Assembly: GCF_029784165.1 (NCBI RefSeq)
Contig: NC_073695.1
Location: forward strand, 208,525,781 to 208,589,780
Origin: Wyeomyia smithii
Taxonomy: Eukaryota > Arthropoda > Insecta > Diptera > Culicidae
Length of the DNA: 64,000 nucleotides
Direction of reading: 5' to 3'
Shown: piece after piece, positions 53,974 through 64,000 of the stretch
How positions within the stretch are numbered: the stretch's first letter is position 1
Layout of the letters: the number at the start of each line of letters is the position of its first letter
The notes under the pieces: generated by a model
The model's input: the letters and a program-made list of their open reading frames with translations, nothing else
Databases searched by the model: none
What the model was told of the DNA's origin: nothing
Program-made: the position numbers and the translations under genes

Positions 53974-56599
53974 TTGCAGCATAACGCACGGTAGGTTGAT
54001 AGCGATAAACGATTCCCAGTGACAAACGGTGATTTCTTATCCAAATCTTAAGTTATTGTTTCATCAAATAAGTCTATTGAAATTGTTAGAATAATAATTC
54101 TGTGAGAGATAACGGAGCGTCTAAACAAGATAACGGAGCAATTTATTCATGCGCTAGTTGGTTCCCTCAAATTGGTTGCTATCATGTGATTCAAAGTTTG
54201 GAAGCAAATAAAACCTCACAAGTGTGGGTGATCAGACGTTTGTTTGCCGTTGGGCGTGTGATGTATTTTTATTGGACGGTCCGCTACGTGCCACTATAGC
54301 ACATCTAGTTCTGTATAGTGTCATACGCTCGATTCTGACTTGTTTAACTGCCTGCTCACAATTGAGACATTTTATTTGTACACCCAGCTGATAGCGATTA
54401 CTCACAGAAAGCAGCAGCATTGGGTTATGGAATGAGTCATTTGAAAAAAGGAACTATCGATTGATGCGTGTTATGAATATGTTTCATTCTGTTAGCTGTA
54501 TGAAGTTTGTGTGCATCGTGTACGTTATAGTTATATTTACACGTAGCTTTTCGAATTTCCTCTTTCGAAGAGAATTTTATTAGTTATTGATATCTGTGTG
54601 TGTAAGCTGGTTTGAATTCATTTGGTTAACCATCAGTATTCTATTTATTTTGGTACGATGGAGGAACTTTGTCGAGCCTGAGTTTTGTTCGAACTTTTGA
54701 ACAAGTCAGGGGATTCAACTTCTGTCAGTTTATAATACAACGCAAACTTTTGTATTTTCTAATACAGGTTGAGTTTAAACGTTCCGATTCCTGTAGTATT
54801 TTCCCGCAGTAGTTTTGTCCTTTTTCTGGTTCAATCCTTTAGTCGCCTTATCCCTACGGTTGTCATATTCTTTTCGTCATTGTGGTATTTTGAAAATTCA
54901 TCTATATTCTAACTGCTCGTGAAGAAACTTACTAAATCCAGTTCTAACAGGTAAAATTGTAGCAACCTCTCCGTATATTTATCTACAAAAGGCGTAAATG
55001 AAAACAACACAATGATTCATGAAATAATCACGATGCTTCCCCATCGTTACAAGTGGAAACCAGGTGTTAGTTAAAATAGGATTTCTTTTTATCAGCACCG
55101 CTGTGGTTTTGCCGTTCAATGGGTGGTATAGACAGGTGTCTTCGCAACCGTCTATACATATGCTTTCTCAGTTTCCGTTTATCATTCGTCCATATTTCAG
55201 TTGATAGGTCTATGCGTCAAAATTCAATTATTGCCGGCTATAAATTGAAACTGCCACGCAAACTGTGAATTCAATTCTATGAGGTTGAAGCAGCCGCCGT
55301 TTAGACTGCAAAGAACACATTTTACATGTCAATCAGATAAAGAGCAGACTGGGTATTGCTGATAGGTACCTTGTTGGTGTTTGTGATCAACAGTGTGTCG
55401 TTTTTCTACCTCGACAAGAACAATTGGTTTGTAGCAGCAAAATTCAACTTTCTCTTGCATTTCATGAAACGATTTCCGTAAGGATGTTTGTTTCGATTTA
55501 AGCGTTTTTTTTTTTTCAAATCAATCTAAAACCAAACTAAGTATTTGTGTCAAACGTTCTCTGACGTCAAATATGCAGTTATGCCTCAAATATTATTTTT
55601 AAAATTTGAAATAAATTTAATTATATTAAATAATATATTACAAATAATACCTACTTGTTTCACTTTCAGGGATTGATTGAATTACTTATCTACGTCCTGC
55701 ATTGTAATAACTATTAGGTAAGATTTCTTTTTATTTTCAACGTGGCAGTCGAGAGAAACAGGTTATTCAATTTGTATGAATTTTGAATTTATATAAATTC
55801 GATCGAGCAAGATTCTGGTAATTACTAAATATTAACACAGACAGTCGTTGTTTTTGCATCGCTAGCTTTAAAACTTTATGTCCAGATATGTAACACAGAG
55901 AAAGAAAAAATTGCGTCCGTGGTTCCATCTTGACAAAAGGATATTATTTACTACATTTGTTAGTGCAAGTTATAAACGGTTTGCAACTTGCGCTGATTTA
56001 TCGTGTCAAACTGATAATCGTATAAGTTTAGAGCATTATTTTGAGTGTTGTAACCAAGTAAAACTATACGACTATCGCATTTTGCACATCCAAGCGCGAG
56101 TTATTAGATAGAAATTTACCTAACGAACTGAAACTGATTGCTAGGGAAAACAGAAGATCGTATTTTTAAGGAAAAGCCTAGACGTCGCTACACTTTGAGT
56201 CCTATGTGAAGAGTAATCTTAATGTTAACCAAAAACTAGAACTGAATCTTGAAAATCTGTGGGGATTCTAACTATGAAGAAGAAACACAACTGTTGCTTA
56301 ATAGATACTATTATAATTCAAACTGTTTGTGCTATTGAAAAAAAAAATAACATACGTGGACTGCTTGAAAGAGTCCACTGTAAATACATTAAAGTCGATG
56401 TAAGATGGTTCGATGTTTTAATCCGGTATGAACAAAAAGAAACGAAAGAATATGTTTCATATTGTAAATAATTTGCTGATTCTTTAAAAACAAAAATGTT
56501 GTCACAATGGGAGCGTCACCTCACTTGAGAAAATATTAGCACTTGAGATAACGACACTCGAAAGTAATATTTCGCAATAATGACGCTAAAATACTGTGT
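53974..56599. other. Intergenic stretch, no gene recognised
   Basis: It starts with the DES1 3' UTR (AATAAA near 54208). Short ORFs in this region have AT-driven composition and no domain. No terminal-repeat element was spotted. Confidence 0.4.
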
Positions 56600-56662
56600 T
56601 AATCTATTTTTATTGCGGTATTAGTGTGAACCAGACGCAATATATGAAGAGTACCTTCAATC

Positions 56663-58101
56663 TCAACCTTCGGCTTCCACCGATTGTTCATTCGACGGTG
56701 GAACATCACTTTGCAGAACAGTGGCACTACCTTGTTTAGCATTCAATCGATGGGTTTTCATATGCGTTACCAAATTGTCCTTCCTCCTAAACGCCCTGCT
56801 ACAGATTTCGCAAGCAAAAGGTTTCTCATCCAAGTGCTTAGTAAAATGTTTACGGAGATCACCACTGTAAAATACAGTTGATCGTTTAATGTTTACGGCA
56901 ACAATATAAATCATAAACTTACTTAGAAAGAAACATTTTATCACACTCGGAGCACTTGATTTTCGGCTCCTCGAAATGAGTTCGTTTATGCCGTGCCAGC
57001 CCGGTAGGTTGGTAATAAGCCTTGCCACAAACAGGACAGAGATATACTCGCTCCTTGAAGTGCGTTATTCGATGCTGTTTCAACCCGTTTAGCATAGGGT
57101 ATTGTTTATCGCACAAATCGCATTTGTACATCTTCGCGCGCGTGTGGATATTAACATGTGAACTGTAATTGGAGGCGCTTACGAACGCTTTTGGACAAAA
57201 CGGACACTGATGTCTACAAGGAATTGAAATTAACTAAAGAATGTATAAATCGAATCAAGATTAATACCTCTTTTCGTTGTTATGGATTCTCATATGCTCG
57301 GACATGTTTTTGATAAACTTTCCACACATCGGGCATACTTCTGCTCTTCTCTCTGTTTTAACAGCCAATTTGGGCCTGCCGCGCTTCTTTCCTGTTTTTA
57401 CAACTTCAGAAGCATTTGGTTGTTGTTTAACACAAGGCTCTCGATTTACTCGCTCTTTTCGCGGCCGTCCGCGTTTCTTAAGAGGTATTTTTGAAGGGAA
57501 TTCTTCAATGGATTCCTGCTCCGGTTGCTGCTCATGATCGTTGTCATAACTAGTTGAGCCCCCTCGCTCTTCTATCTCAACCTCATAGAAATCAATTGGC
57601 GACGAATTGCGATTTTCGTTATCAATTGGTTCCTGATAATCTTCAGTTACTTCTTCTTGTTTCGGCTTGTCTGTTCGAATAACGTGTTTGGCAGTATTTA
57701 ATCCCAGCAGCAGCTCTTGGTCTACCGACGAAACTTCAGAAAGAAGTTTTAAATATATTCCGTCATTCCGAAGGCAACATTCTCGAAAATTATGCCAGTC
57801 TAAAATAGCGGAACGGCAACTGCTGCAAATCACTGTATCCGAGGTGGGTTCTTGCTTAACTACCTGAAAAGTTTGCGAAAATTAAAACGATCTGCTATTT
57901 GTACGACACCCACAGCCACAGCAACGGAACACCGCTTTACAGAAAGTGATACTTTCTTACCTGAATGGACAAATAGCGAAGGATGAGCTGGGAGAAATCC
58001 TCTGGTTCAGCTTCGTTTTGATCAGCCCAATCAACTGCATAATCTTCTATTAGTCCTAAGTTGGGGCCATCCTGCAAGCATAGTCTACAAATTCGCTCCA
58101 T
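56663..58101 (-). CDS. ZAD-C2H2 zinc-finger protein 1 (four exons, six fingers)
   Basis: This is a predicted DNA-binding nuclear regulator. Exons are 57961-58101, 57268-57863, 56923-57213 and 56663-56864; all introns have GT/AG ends and the frame is kept, giving 409 residues. The ZAD dimerisation domain starts at Met1 (C5, C8) and takes C60 and C63 from exon 2. An acidic linker and two AT-hook-like RGRP motifs (KKRGRPRKE, KKRGRPKL) precede the fingers. Finger 1 (from C224) is short, C-x2-C-x9-H-x3-H; fingers 2-6 are standard, and finger 5 is made across intron 3. A paralog lies 5 kb upstream in the same orientation. ZAD proteins are a lineage-expanded insect family; no target can be named. 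Confidence 0.88.
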
Positions 58102-58375
58102 TTTTGTGAAAATAGTGGCTTTTGGAGGTGGATTAGGTAAACATTGATTATTGTACAATTGTTACATGTTTCACTGATTTATTCAAGCGGTACGTTTTTC
58201 ATGATAGCGGTTTACTATAAAATAGATGCGAATAAAGTTTGTAAATTACGGGAAAGCGTTGGTAAACAAATAAATATCGAATTGTTTGCTTGGGTTGTGA
58301 AAAAATGAATTGTGAACGTTGTGAACGAATGAAAGTTTGACAGCGAATGAATCGACCGTACACTGAACAAAATGG
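58102..58375. repeat. Duplicated 5' flank of zinc-finger gene 1
   Basis: It aligns with 62809-63065, sharing 'tgttacatgtttcact', 'gtaaattac', 'aagcgtt' and 'gaatgaatcgaccgtacactg'. The gene duplication therefore included about 250 bp of upstream, probably promoter, sequence. Confidence 0.65.
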
Positions 58376-59388
58376 AAGAGCTCAAAAAGTATGACAGGGT
58401 GACGCCACAAAAAAAACCCCAATATACGTATTTTTGACGTAATTCAGATTTTCTGTGCGGGAAGGTACTTTTAGATAAAAATGATTTACTTACTTTTGAG
58501 TGCACGGAAATGATCATTTCAAGCGTGAGTTTTCAAATAGACGTATGTAACATCAGCAAGAATCTGAGAAAATGGAGTAACAAATTTCTATTTGTATGAA
58601 TAAATGCTATTTAAAATTGTTTGCTCTATGATCGGGTTTGATTTTAGCAAGAGTTAAGTGAAAAAATTATGTTTTTATTGTATGTTTCAACATACTGTTT
58701 TTTTGTCATTTTCCTAGCGAATTTGATAAAAAAATGTTTTACGCCGTTTTGTCGTGTAATTTTTACATACACCCTAATGATTCGTCGTTGTGGCAGTTCT
58801 TTGTTTACATACGCCCTATACTATTCGTCGCTCGAGCTAATTGTTTTTATTTTACGTCAAATCGGATACACCAGTATTAATCAGTTTATTTCAGAGAGTC
58901 AGTTTGATAACCATCAAGTTTGGATGTAAAAGCATTGAAAGTAAGTTGATTCTTACCATTTTTTTCTGAATGATACAAGAATTGTGATATATTTTTCTAG
59001 GAATTAGACAACCAGCACTCGTATTGAAGCACCGGTCGAATGTTATTCGGTAGCACATAAAAAGCAATGCTTAGCTCTCTTTCGAACTTCCCGGCGAGAT
59101 CTTCTAGTGGACGTAGCGTAGTGTTTATTATTTTAGCTGTATATTTCTTTCCATTCTGTAATGAAAATCTGGAAGGATATTTTCATCGGAGATGAGATAC
59201 TCTCGAACACATACAAGCTGATGCTGGTTGACGATGTGATGTACAGAATTAACAGTTCACCCCATTCCTGAAGGACTACATGAAGAAAAATATTGTAGAA
59301 TAATGTAGCTTTTGTGTAAAAGTTTATTTTTACATTTAAATAAACATGGAACAATAAACAAAAAGTAGTGGAAAAAAAAGTAAGCAAA
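58376..59388. other. Intergenic, no gene recognised
   Basis: AT-rich sequence. An 86-codon ORF at 58669 and others are hydrophobic AT-driven frames without support. Confidence 0.4.
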
Positions 59389-59638
59389 TCAATCTAGTGG
59401 CATTTCTTCTTCTGCTACTTCTGCGTCCATATCGTCTTCGAAATTATCTTCTTTAATTGACTTAGCTTTACGTCCCCTCTTGGTAGGAACCAATTTTTTC
59501 AGGAATGTCTTATAATAATCTTGCTTGCATATATATGGCAGAAGACCCCGAAGGTCGTTGAGTTTGGCATCCGGTAAAGTAAGTGGCTCAGTGTTTAGGG
59601 GATGCAACGTAATATTCTCGACCTTCGCCGTTTGCTGT
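59389..59638 (-). CDS. Small acidic/basic ORF, unknown, possibly a terminal exon
   Basis: From an acceptor-like TTTTTTACAG the frame encodes about 80 residues to the stop at 59389. It includes LPDAKLNDLRGLLPYIC, a basic patch KRGRKAKSIK (possible nuclear signal) and an acidic C-terminus. An upstream exon ending at a donor-like TCG|GTATGT near 59718 would join in frame across an 80 nt intron. The open frame also continues upstream to 59685, so the start is uncertain. The protein was not recognised. It may be a small gene or the last exon of a displaced copy. Confidence 0.35.
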
Positions 59639-60208
59639 AAAAAATGATGGATCCAAGCTAAGTGAAGGCCAACATTATGAGCCATATTTCATTAGCAATA
59701 TTACAACAAAAACATACCGAGCAACAGCTGGAATCCATCGTAACAAAATGGTTCAATGGTTCACGTTTCAAGCTCGATTATATCTCTTTAAAGAAAACAT
59801 GAAATACACTGGTATACGAAAAACGAGCACGACCTATCTGCAGAACATTTTTTCTGCTAAATTGTTGTTACATACGTCGGTTTACTACGATCCTATCTGC
59901 AGTGTGCGCGATGTTATTTTGTTTTGTCAGATGCGTCGATTTACCGAGAAAAGGGTGTATAGAACAAATGCGAACACACTGAGAAAAGATGACATAGGAC
60001 GTTTGCGTTGTTTTGAATTTTAAAGTATAAATTAATATGTTTTGGTACAAATGATCAATTTACACCAAGTGAAATAAAATTTGCTAAATCATGCGAACAT
60101 TAGCTCGATTTGGTTACTCTTGCGACATACGCCTATTTGAAAACTCACGCTAGATTTAGGTAAAATTGGATACCTTGAATCATCAATATCAACATAAAAA
60201 ACTCCATA

Positions 60209-60487
60209 CACACCTAAAATTTTTTGCCGGGTCTCGGTAATTTATTGCCAAGAACGGCACCACTTAGTGCTCGGTTAAGAAAAAATGACAGCCGTCACAT
60301 TTTTTCGTAAATCTCGGTTCAGCCTAACTGAAATCTCGGAATTCGGATATTTTGTGCCGAAATTTCAGTTTGGTGAACCGAGATTTACGAAAAAATGTGA
60401 CAGCTGTCATTATTTTTTAAACCGAGCACTCAGTGGTACCGTTCTTGGCAATAAATTACCGAGACTCGGCAAAAAATTTTAAGTGTG
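60209..60487. mobile_element. Palindromic TA-flanked MITE (279 bp)
   Basis: TA lies at 60207-60208 and 60488-60489. Arms of about 110-120 bp start CACACCTAAAATTTTTTGCC and its inverse with few mismatches, so nearly the whole element folds back. GCCAAGAACGG and ACCGAGATTTACG appear in both arms. Confidence 0.75.
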
Positions 60488-60599
60488 TACAAATGATTAC
60501 CCAAAATTAAATATTCGCACTTTATTCAAACAAAAACATTCAGGTTTACGTTGTTTTTACGTGTTCGCTTGGTAATATTTTCTTTGTGTGTACATGAGG

Positions 60600-60800
60600 A
60601 AGCGCCAATTCGCGTTGACGGTGTTGCTGATATTTGTGTGGTTTCTGCGTGCGAAAAAGAAAGAAGGAAATATTTTTGCTTTTGTCTTCACGCACATTTT
60701 GACAATTACATACGAGAGTTCACGTAGGTGCGAACAGCCTTCGAAATCTCTTTCAACGCGAATAAACCGAATAGATCATTGCACGATGACGTCACAAAAC
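60600..60800. repeat. Repeat shared with about 31045-31180 (inverse)
   Basis: 'gaaaaagaaagaaggaaatat', 'tttgacaattacata' and 'tctctttcaacgcgaataa' recur in inverse order and strand near 31045-31180. Unclassified. Confidence 0.5.
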
Positions 60801-61469
60801 AAGAAAGGGATTTGACAGTTGTCGCGGGTTTGTTTACATAGTAAAATTTTCGGCTCGAATAAAAATGCGAAAGTGTTTTGTTAAAAATTGCGTTCCCAAG
60901 AATAAACCAAAAGATCACAGTAACGAATTCGCATAGGCGGAGAGTTTTCCCATCTTTTTCGTACTCGTATCATTCATTTTCACTCCTATCACATAAAAAG
61001 TGAATGGAACACCTTGTAAACAAACCCGTGGGAAGTGTTAGAAAAGTGAGGTTATTTTTCGTGTGCAATGATCTATGAAAAAGTTTCATCCATTTATTTA
61101 GTATAAATTATTGTATATATCGTTTTAATGTCTTAGCATTTAGACTTTAGATTCACTGTTAGATAAAATTGCAAGAAATACTAGCGTTACAACTCCATCT
61201 ACCATTTTATGATGGAATAAAAGAATACCGCAGTTGAACGTTATGCAGTCGTATCTAGGATCCCACCTTCCTACTTTTTTATGTGTTCAGGGCAAGCTTG
61301 CTAGATCTACGGAATTTTCCGTTGATCTACGGACTGTTTCACTTCTACGGATGAACAAGCATACGGAGATACGGAATTACAGCTCTAGTATCTCTGTTGC
61401 AGGAAAATTGTTTCCTAATGGTTACTGGTGACATATCAAATTAGATAAATATGCAGGAAACAGGCCTAA
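60801..61469. other. Intergenic, no gene recognised
   Basis: It contains a 23-codon frame beginning MRKCFVKNC that recalls a THAP start but stops at once. Nothing else is supported. Confidence 0.35.
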
Positions 61470-61531
61470 TGTTTTAATATATTTTTATTGCGGTATTAGT
61501 GTGAACCAGACGCAATATGTGGAAAGTATTC

Positions 61532-62808
61532 TCAATTTAAACCTTCGGCTACAGCCGCTTGTTCATCCGATGTTGGAACATTCCTTTTCAAAACAGTGGC
61601 ATCACCTTGTTCAGTATTCAGTCGATGGGTTTTCATATGCGTCACTAAATGGTCCCTCCTCCCGAACGTCCTGCTACAGATTTCGCAAGCAAACGGTTTC
61701 TCCTCGAGATGAGTTTTTTTGTGCCGTGATAGTCCAGTTTGTTGGTAAAAAGATTTGTCACAAACATGGCAGAGATATTCTCGCTCCTTGAAGTGCGTTT
61801 TTCGATGCTGTTTCAACCCGTTTAGCAGAGCGTATTGTTTATCGCATAGATCGCATTTATACAACTTCGCGCGCGTGTGAATATTAACATGCGCACTGTA
61901 GTTGGAGGTGGTTACGAACGCTTTTGGGCAAAACGGACACTGTTTTCTACAAAGAATTAAAATTACCTATAATGCGTCAAAATATAATCCGTAATCACCT
62001 TATTACGTTGCTATGGGTTTTTATATGCCCGGAAAAGTTTTTGATAATCTTTCCACAAATCGGACAAACTGCTGCACGGGTCTTCGATTTGCGCTTCTTT
62101 TTCGTTTTTCCAACTTCAGAAGCATCCGATTGTTGAATATGAGAATTTTGGTTTGCTCGCTCTTTTTGCGGCCGTCTGTGTTTCTTATTAGGTTTTTTTG
62201 ATTCTTTAATAAATTTATCCCCTTGATCGTTGTCAAAACTAGCTGAGCTTCTTTGTTCTTCTAAATTTACCTCACAAAAATCAATTGGCGATAAATTGAG
62301 ATTTTCGTTATCGATTGTTTCGCGAAAATTTTCGTTTACTTCTTTTTCCTTTGGTTCGTCTGTTCGCATAACATGTTCGGAAGGATTTAACCCCTTCAGC
62401 AGCTCTTGGTCTACTGGCGACTGCGAGACTTCAGAAAGAAGTTTTACATATATTTGGTCATTGCGAAGGCAACATTCTCGAAACTTGTGCCAGTCTAAAA
62501 TAGCAGACCGGCAATTACTGCAAATCGCCGTATCCCAGTTATGTTCTCGTTTAATTACCTAAAAGATTATGAGCAATTCAGAATAGAAAATCTTCTCGTG
62601 TAAACCTTTGGCAGAAGCAAAATAACGATAACGAAACAGGGTCTTGCAGAAAGATACCCTTTCTTACCTGAATGGACAAATAACGAAAAATGAGCTGGGA
62701 GAAATCCTGTGGTTCGGTATCGTTCTGATTAGCCCGATCAACTGCATAATGTTCTACTGGCCCTAGGTTGGGGCCATCCTGCAAGCACAGTCTGCAAATT
62801 CGCTCCAT
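61532..62808 (-). CDS. ZAD-C2H2 zinc-finger protein 2 (three exons, five fingers)
   Basis: This is a tandem paralog of the gene at 56663-58101. Exons 62668-62808, 61999-62558 and 61532-61946 give 371 residues with GT/AG introns and the frame kept. ZAD starts with MERICRLCLQ, and the second Cys pair is in exon 2 (ICSNC). The linker is basic/acidic, but the RGRP hooks seen in paralog 1 have degenerated (HRRPQKE, KKKRKSK). Fingers 1-4 and 6 of paralog 1 are present. Finger 5 and intron 3 are missing together, so finger 4 runs straight into the last finger through THLEEKPFAC. The shared 3' flank (about 61470-61530) and 5' flank confirm tandem duplication. Loss of a finger implies an altered binding site. 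Confidence 0.87.
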
Positions 62809-63065
62809 TTTCGGGAAATTTGTGGCGTTTGGAGGTGAAGTAGGTAAATATTGATTATTGTACAATTGTTACATGTTTCACTAATATGATTCAAGCGTTA
62901 CGTTCTCCATAGTAGCAGTTTACTACAAAATAAAACCTAGTATAATTCGTAAATTACTGGTAAGCGTTAATAAACAAATAATGCGTCGGCGAATTGTTTA
63001 CTTAAATTACGAATGAATGAAAATGTGACAGAGAATGAATCGACCGTACACTGAACGAAATGAAA
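62809..63065. repeat. Duplicated 5' flank of zinc-finger gene 2
   Basis: This is the partner of 58102-58375. The similarity stops near 'gtacactgaac', 60 bp before the MITE that carries the RRP41 fragment. Confidence 0.65.
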
Positions 63066-63123
63066 AGCACTTCATTTACGACGTTTTGACATGTTGCTCG
63101 TGATTGATTCAAGTCATTTTTAG

Positions 63124-63672
63124 CAGGGATACCAGATGTGCCGAATTTTTGGCAACAAGCAGATTTTTAAAGTCCGTGGGCATAATTTCATTGAACTGCA
63201 GTTTTGTTATAGTTACTACAGATTTTAATCAGGGTTTCCTTAAATTTGCAGACTTGTGTGCAGATTTTTGCAGAGGCACATACATATTCCATTAAACAAA
63301 CTCCAGCATCAATGAGTGCCAGCGTAGCTGCATTAACGGAAGCACAATAGTTTCCACCATCTGCCATCAACACTTCTATGTACACATCGATCTGACTCTT
63401 GGGATACAGTTCCGTTTTGATAGCGGCACTCAATGCTTGCTGCAAATGGATGGTCATCTCTTGGCTCTTTCTATCGCCCCGCGGCCTTATTTTTCGTTCT
63501 CCCGTGGAAAAGGTGGCCATACTGTACTGACAATTAACAATCACCTCCTCATGGCTACTTTTCAGTCATAACGAGCGCAATATTTTTGAACTACGGATAG
63601 ATTTTGTTTAGATTTCAAGCAGATTTTTCCGTTTTTCAATCATACATTTTAAAAAACGTTTGGCATCTCTGG
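63124..63672. mobile_element. MITE-like element carrying an RRP41 gene fragment
   Basis: The ends CAGGGATACCA (left) and the inverse of TGGCATCTCTGG (right, CCAGAGATGCCA) form short imperfect terminal repeats. Both flanks of the cargo show the family motif 'gcagatttttgcag', also present at 52502-52678. No clear target duplication was found. The interior 63278-63566 is RRP41 coding sequence on the - strand. Confidence 0.5.
63278..63566 (-). pseudogene. Inverted fragment of RRP41/Ski6 coding sequence
   Basis: About 95 codons, open throughout, start at KSSHEEVIVNCQ, the last sequence of the + strand RRP41 in this window. They continue through YSMATFSTGERK, RPRGDRKS, SQIDVYIEVLMADGG and VNAATLALIDAGV, all typical of the RNase PH domain of RRP41. 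The reading then runs into the MITE motif and ends. Identity to the genuine gene over the visible overlap of about 37 bp is complete. It lacks the N-terminus and C-terminus and has no start context (an in-frame stop precedes it), so it is not a functional gene. Confidence 0.75.
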
Positions 63673-63789
63673 TTTGTAATGGTAAACATATAAGGTATAG
63701 GTTGAATTAACCGGAATCAAGCGTGTTACAAAAAGTGTTAGAAATTTGTTTTACTAATTCTAAGCAAATTGAAAGTACCAAGTCATACA

Positions 63790-64000
63790 ATGGAACTTCT
63801 TTCCGACGAAGGGCTTCGGTTGGATGGCAGACGATCCAACGAACTGCGCCGCATACAGTGCAAACTGGGAGTTTTCAGTCAGCCCGATGGAAGTGCCTAT
63901 ATTGAGCAAGGTAACACTAAAGTTCTTGCCGCCGTTTATGGGCCGCATCAAGCCCCGGCCAAGAAAAGTAGCCATGAGGAGGTGATTGTTAATTGTCAGT
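63790..64000 (+). CDS. Ski6: Exosome complex component RRP41/Ski6, 5' end (continues past the window)
   Basis: ATG at 63790 opens 70 complete codons to the window edge: MELLSDEGLRLDGRR, then RRIQCKLGVFSQPDGSAYIE, GNTKVLAAVYGP and KKSSHEEVIVNCQ. This matches the N-terminal RNase PH fold of RRP41 (EXOSC4), a ring subunit of the RNA exosome that degrades and processes RNA 3'-5' in nucleus and cytoplasm. The remaining part, about 170 residues by family length, is outside the window. A short leader separates it from the MITE at 63124-63672. Confidence 0.9.
   Translation, partial: MELLSDEGLRLDGRRSNELRRIQCKLGVFSQPDGSAYIEQGNTKVLAAVYGPHQAPAKKSSHEEVIVNCQ

Noticed and set aside
55878..56471. Two ORFs of 77 and 70 codons
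   Set aside because: AT-driven open frames without motif, context or homologous copy.
60865..60937. Frame beginning MRKCFVKNC that resembles the start of a THAP domain
   Set aside because: It stops after 23 codons and has no FHxFP or C-x2-H continuation nearby. One C-x4-C pattern is not enough.

Overview
The window looks like nuclear DNA of a culicine mosquito. It is AT-rich, has small spliced genes with short introns, and is dominated by transposable elements: a THAP-bearing P-superfamily element, I-clade, Juan-like (Jockey clade), LOA-like and RTE-like LINEs, tRNA-derived SINEs, and many TA-flanked or hAT-like MITEs. Family names come from reading motifs by eye; no database search was run.

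Region 1 (1-28,124) is a compound transposon structure. Two related P-superfamily elements lie as inverted copies: copy A (+, 63-10,409, both ends lost) and copy B (-, 20,265-28,124, both terminal inverted repeats present). The transposase has a THAP domain, then a run of phase-2 exons that repeat one sequence module, then a P-type RNase H-like catalytic region and a conserved C-terminal domain. Both copies are broken, by different mutations. Between them a 2.3 kb block (X) occurs twice in direct orientation with a 5'-truncated Juan-like LINE exactly between the copies (X-Juan-X). An apparently intact I-clade LINE (10,420-16,296) sits in X1, and X2 keeps the empty target. Copy A also carries a 1.15 kb TA-flanked MITE in an intron and a 3.6 kb composite insertion with promoter-like boxes, stem-loops and foldback hairpins. 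Copy B carries a 0.73 kb member of that same family at a splice donor.

Region 2 (28,125-38,110) is repeat-rich. A decayed LOA-like LINE is split by a hAT-like non-autonomous element and by a foldback element, and the foldback is itself split by an RTE-like LINE with a 17 bp target-site duplication.

Region 3 (38,385-53,973) holds two full-length single-exon sphingolipid delta-4 desaturase (DES1/ifc) paralogs on the + strand. A GMC-family FAD oxidoreductase lies between them on the - strand. The spacers contain MITEs, a hAT transposase remnant and a Ty3-type Gag remnant. A diverged 0.65 kb direct repeat lies upstream of the first desaturase.

Region 4 (56,600-64,000) contains a tandem pair of ZAD-C2H2 zinc-finger genes on the - strand (6 fingers and 5 fingers). 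At the right edge is the 5' end of the exosome gene RRP41/Ski6 (+). About 220 bp upstream of the RRP41 start, an inverted fragment of RRP41 coding sequence sits inside a small MITE-like element, which suggests gene-fragment capture.
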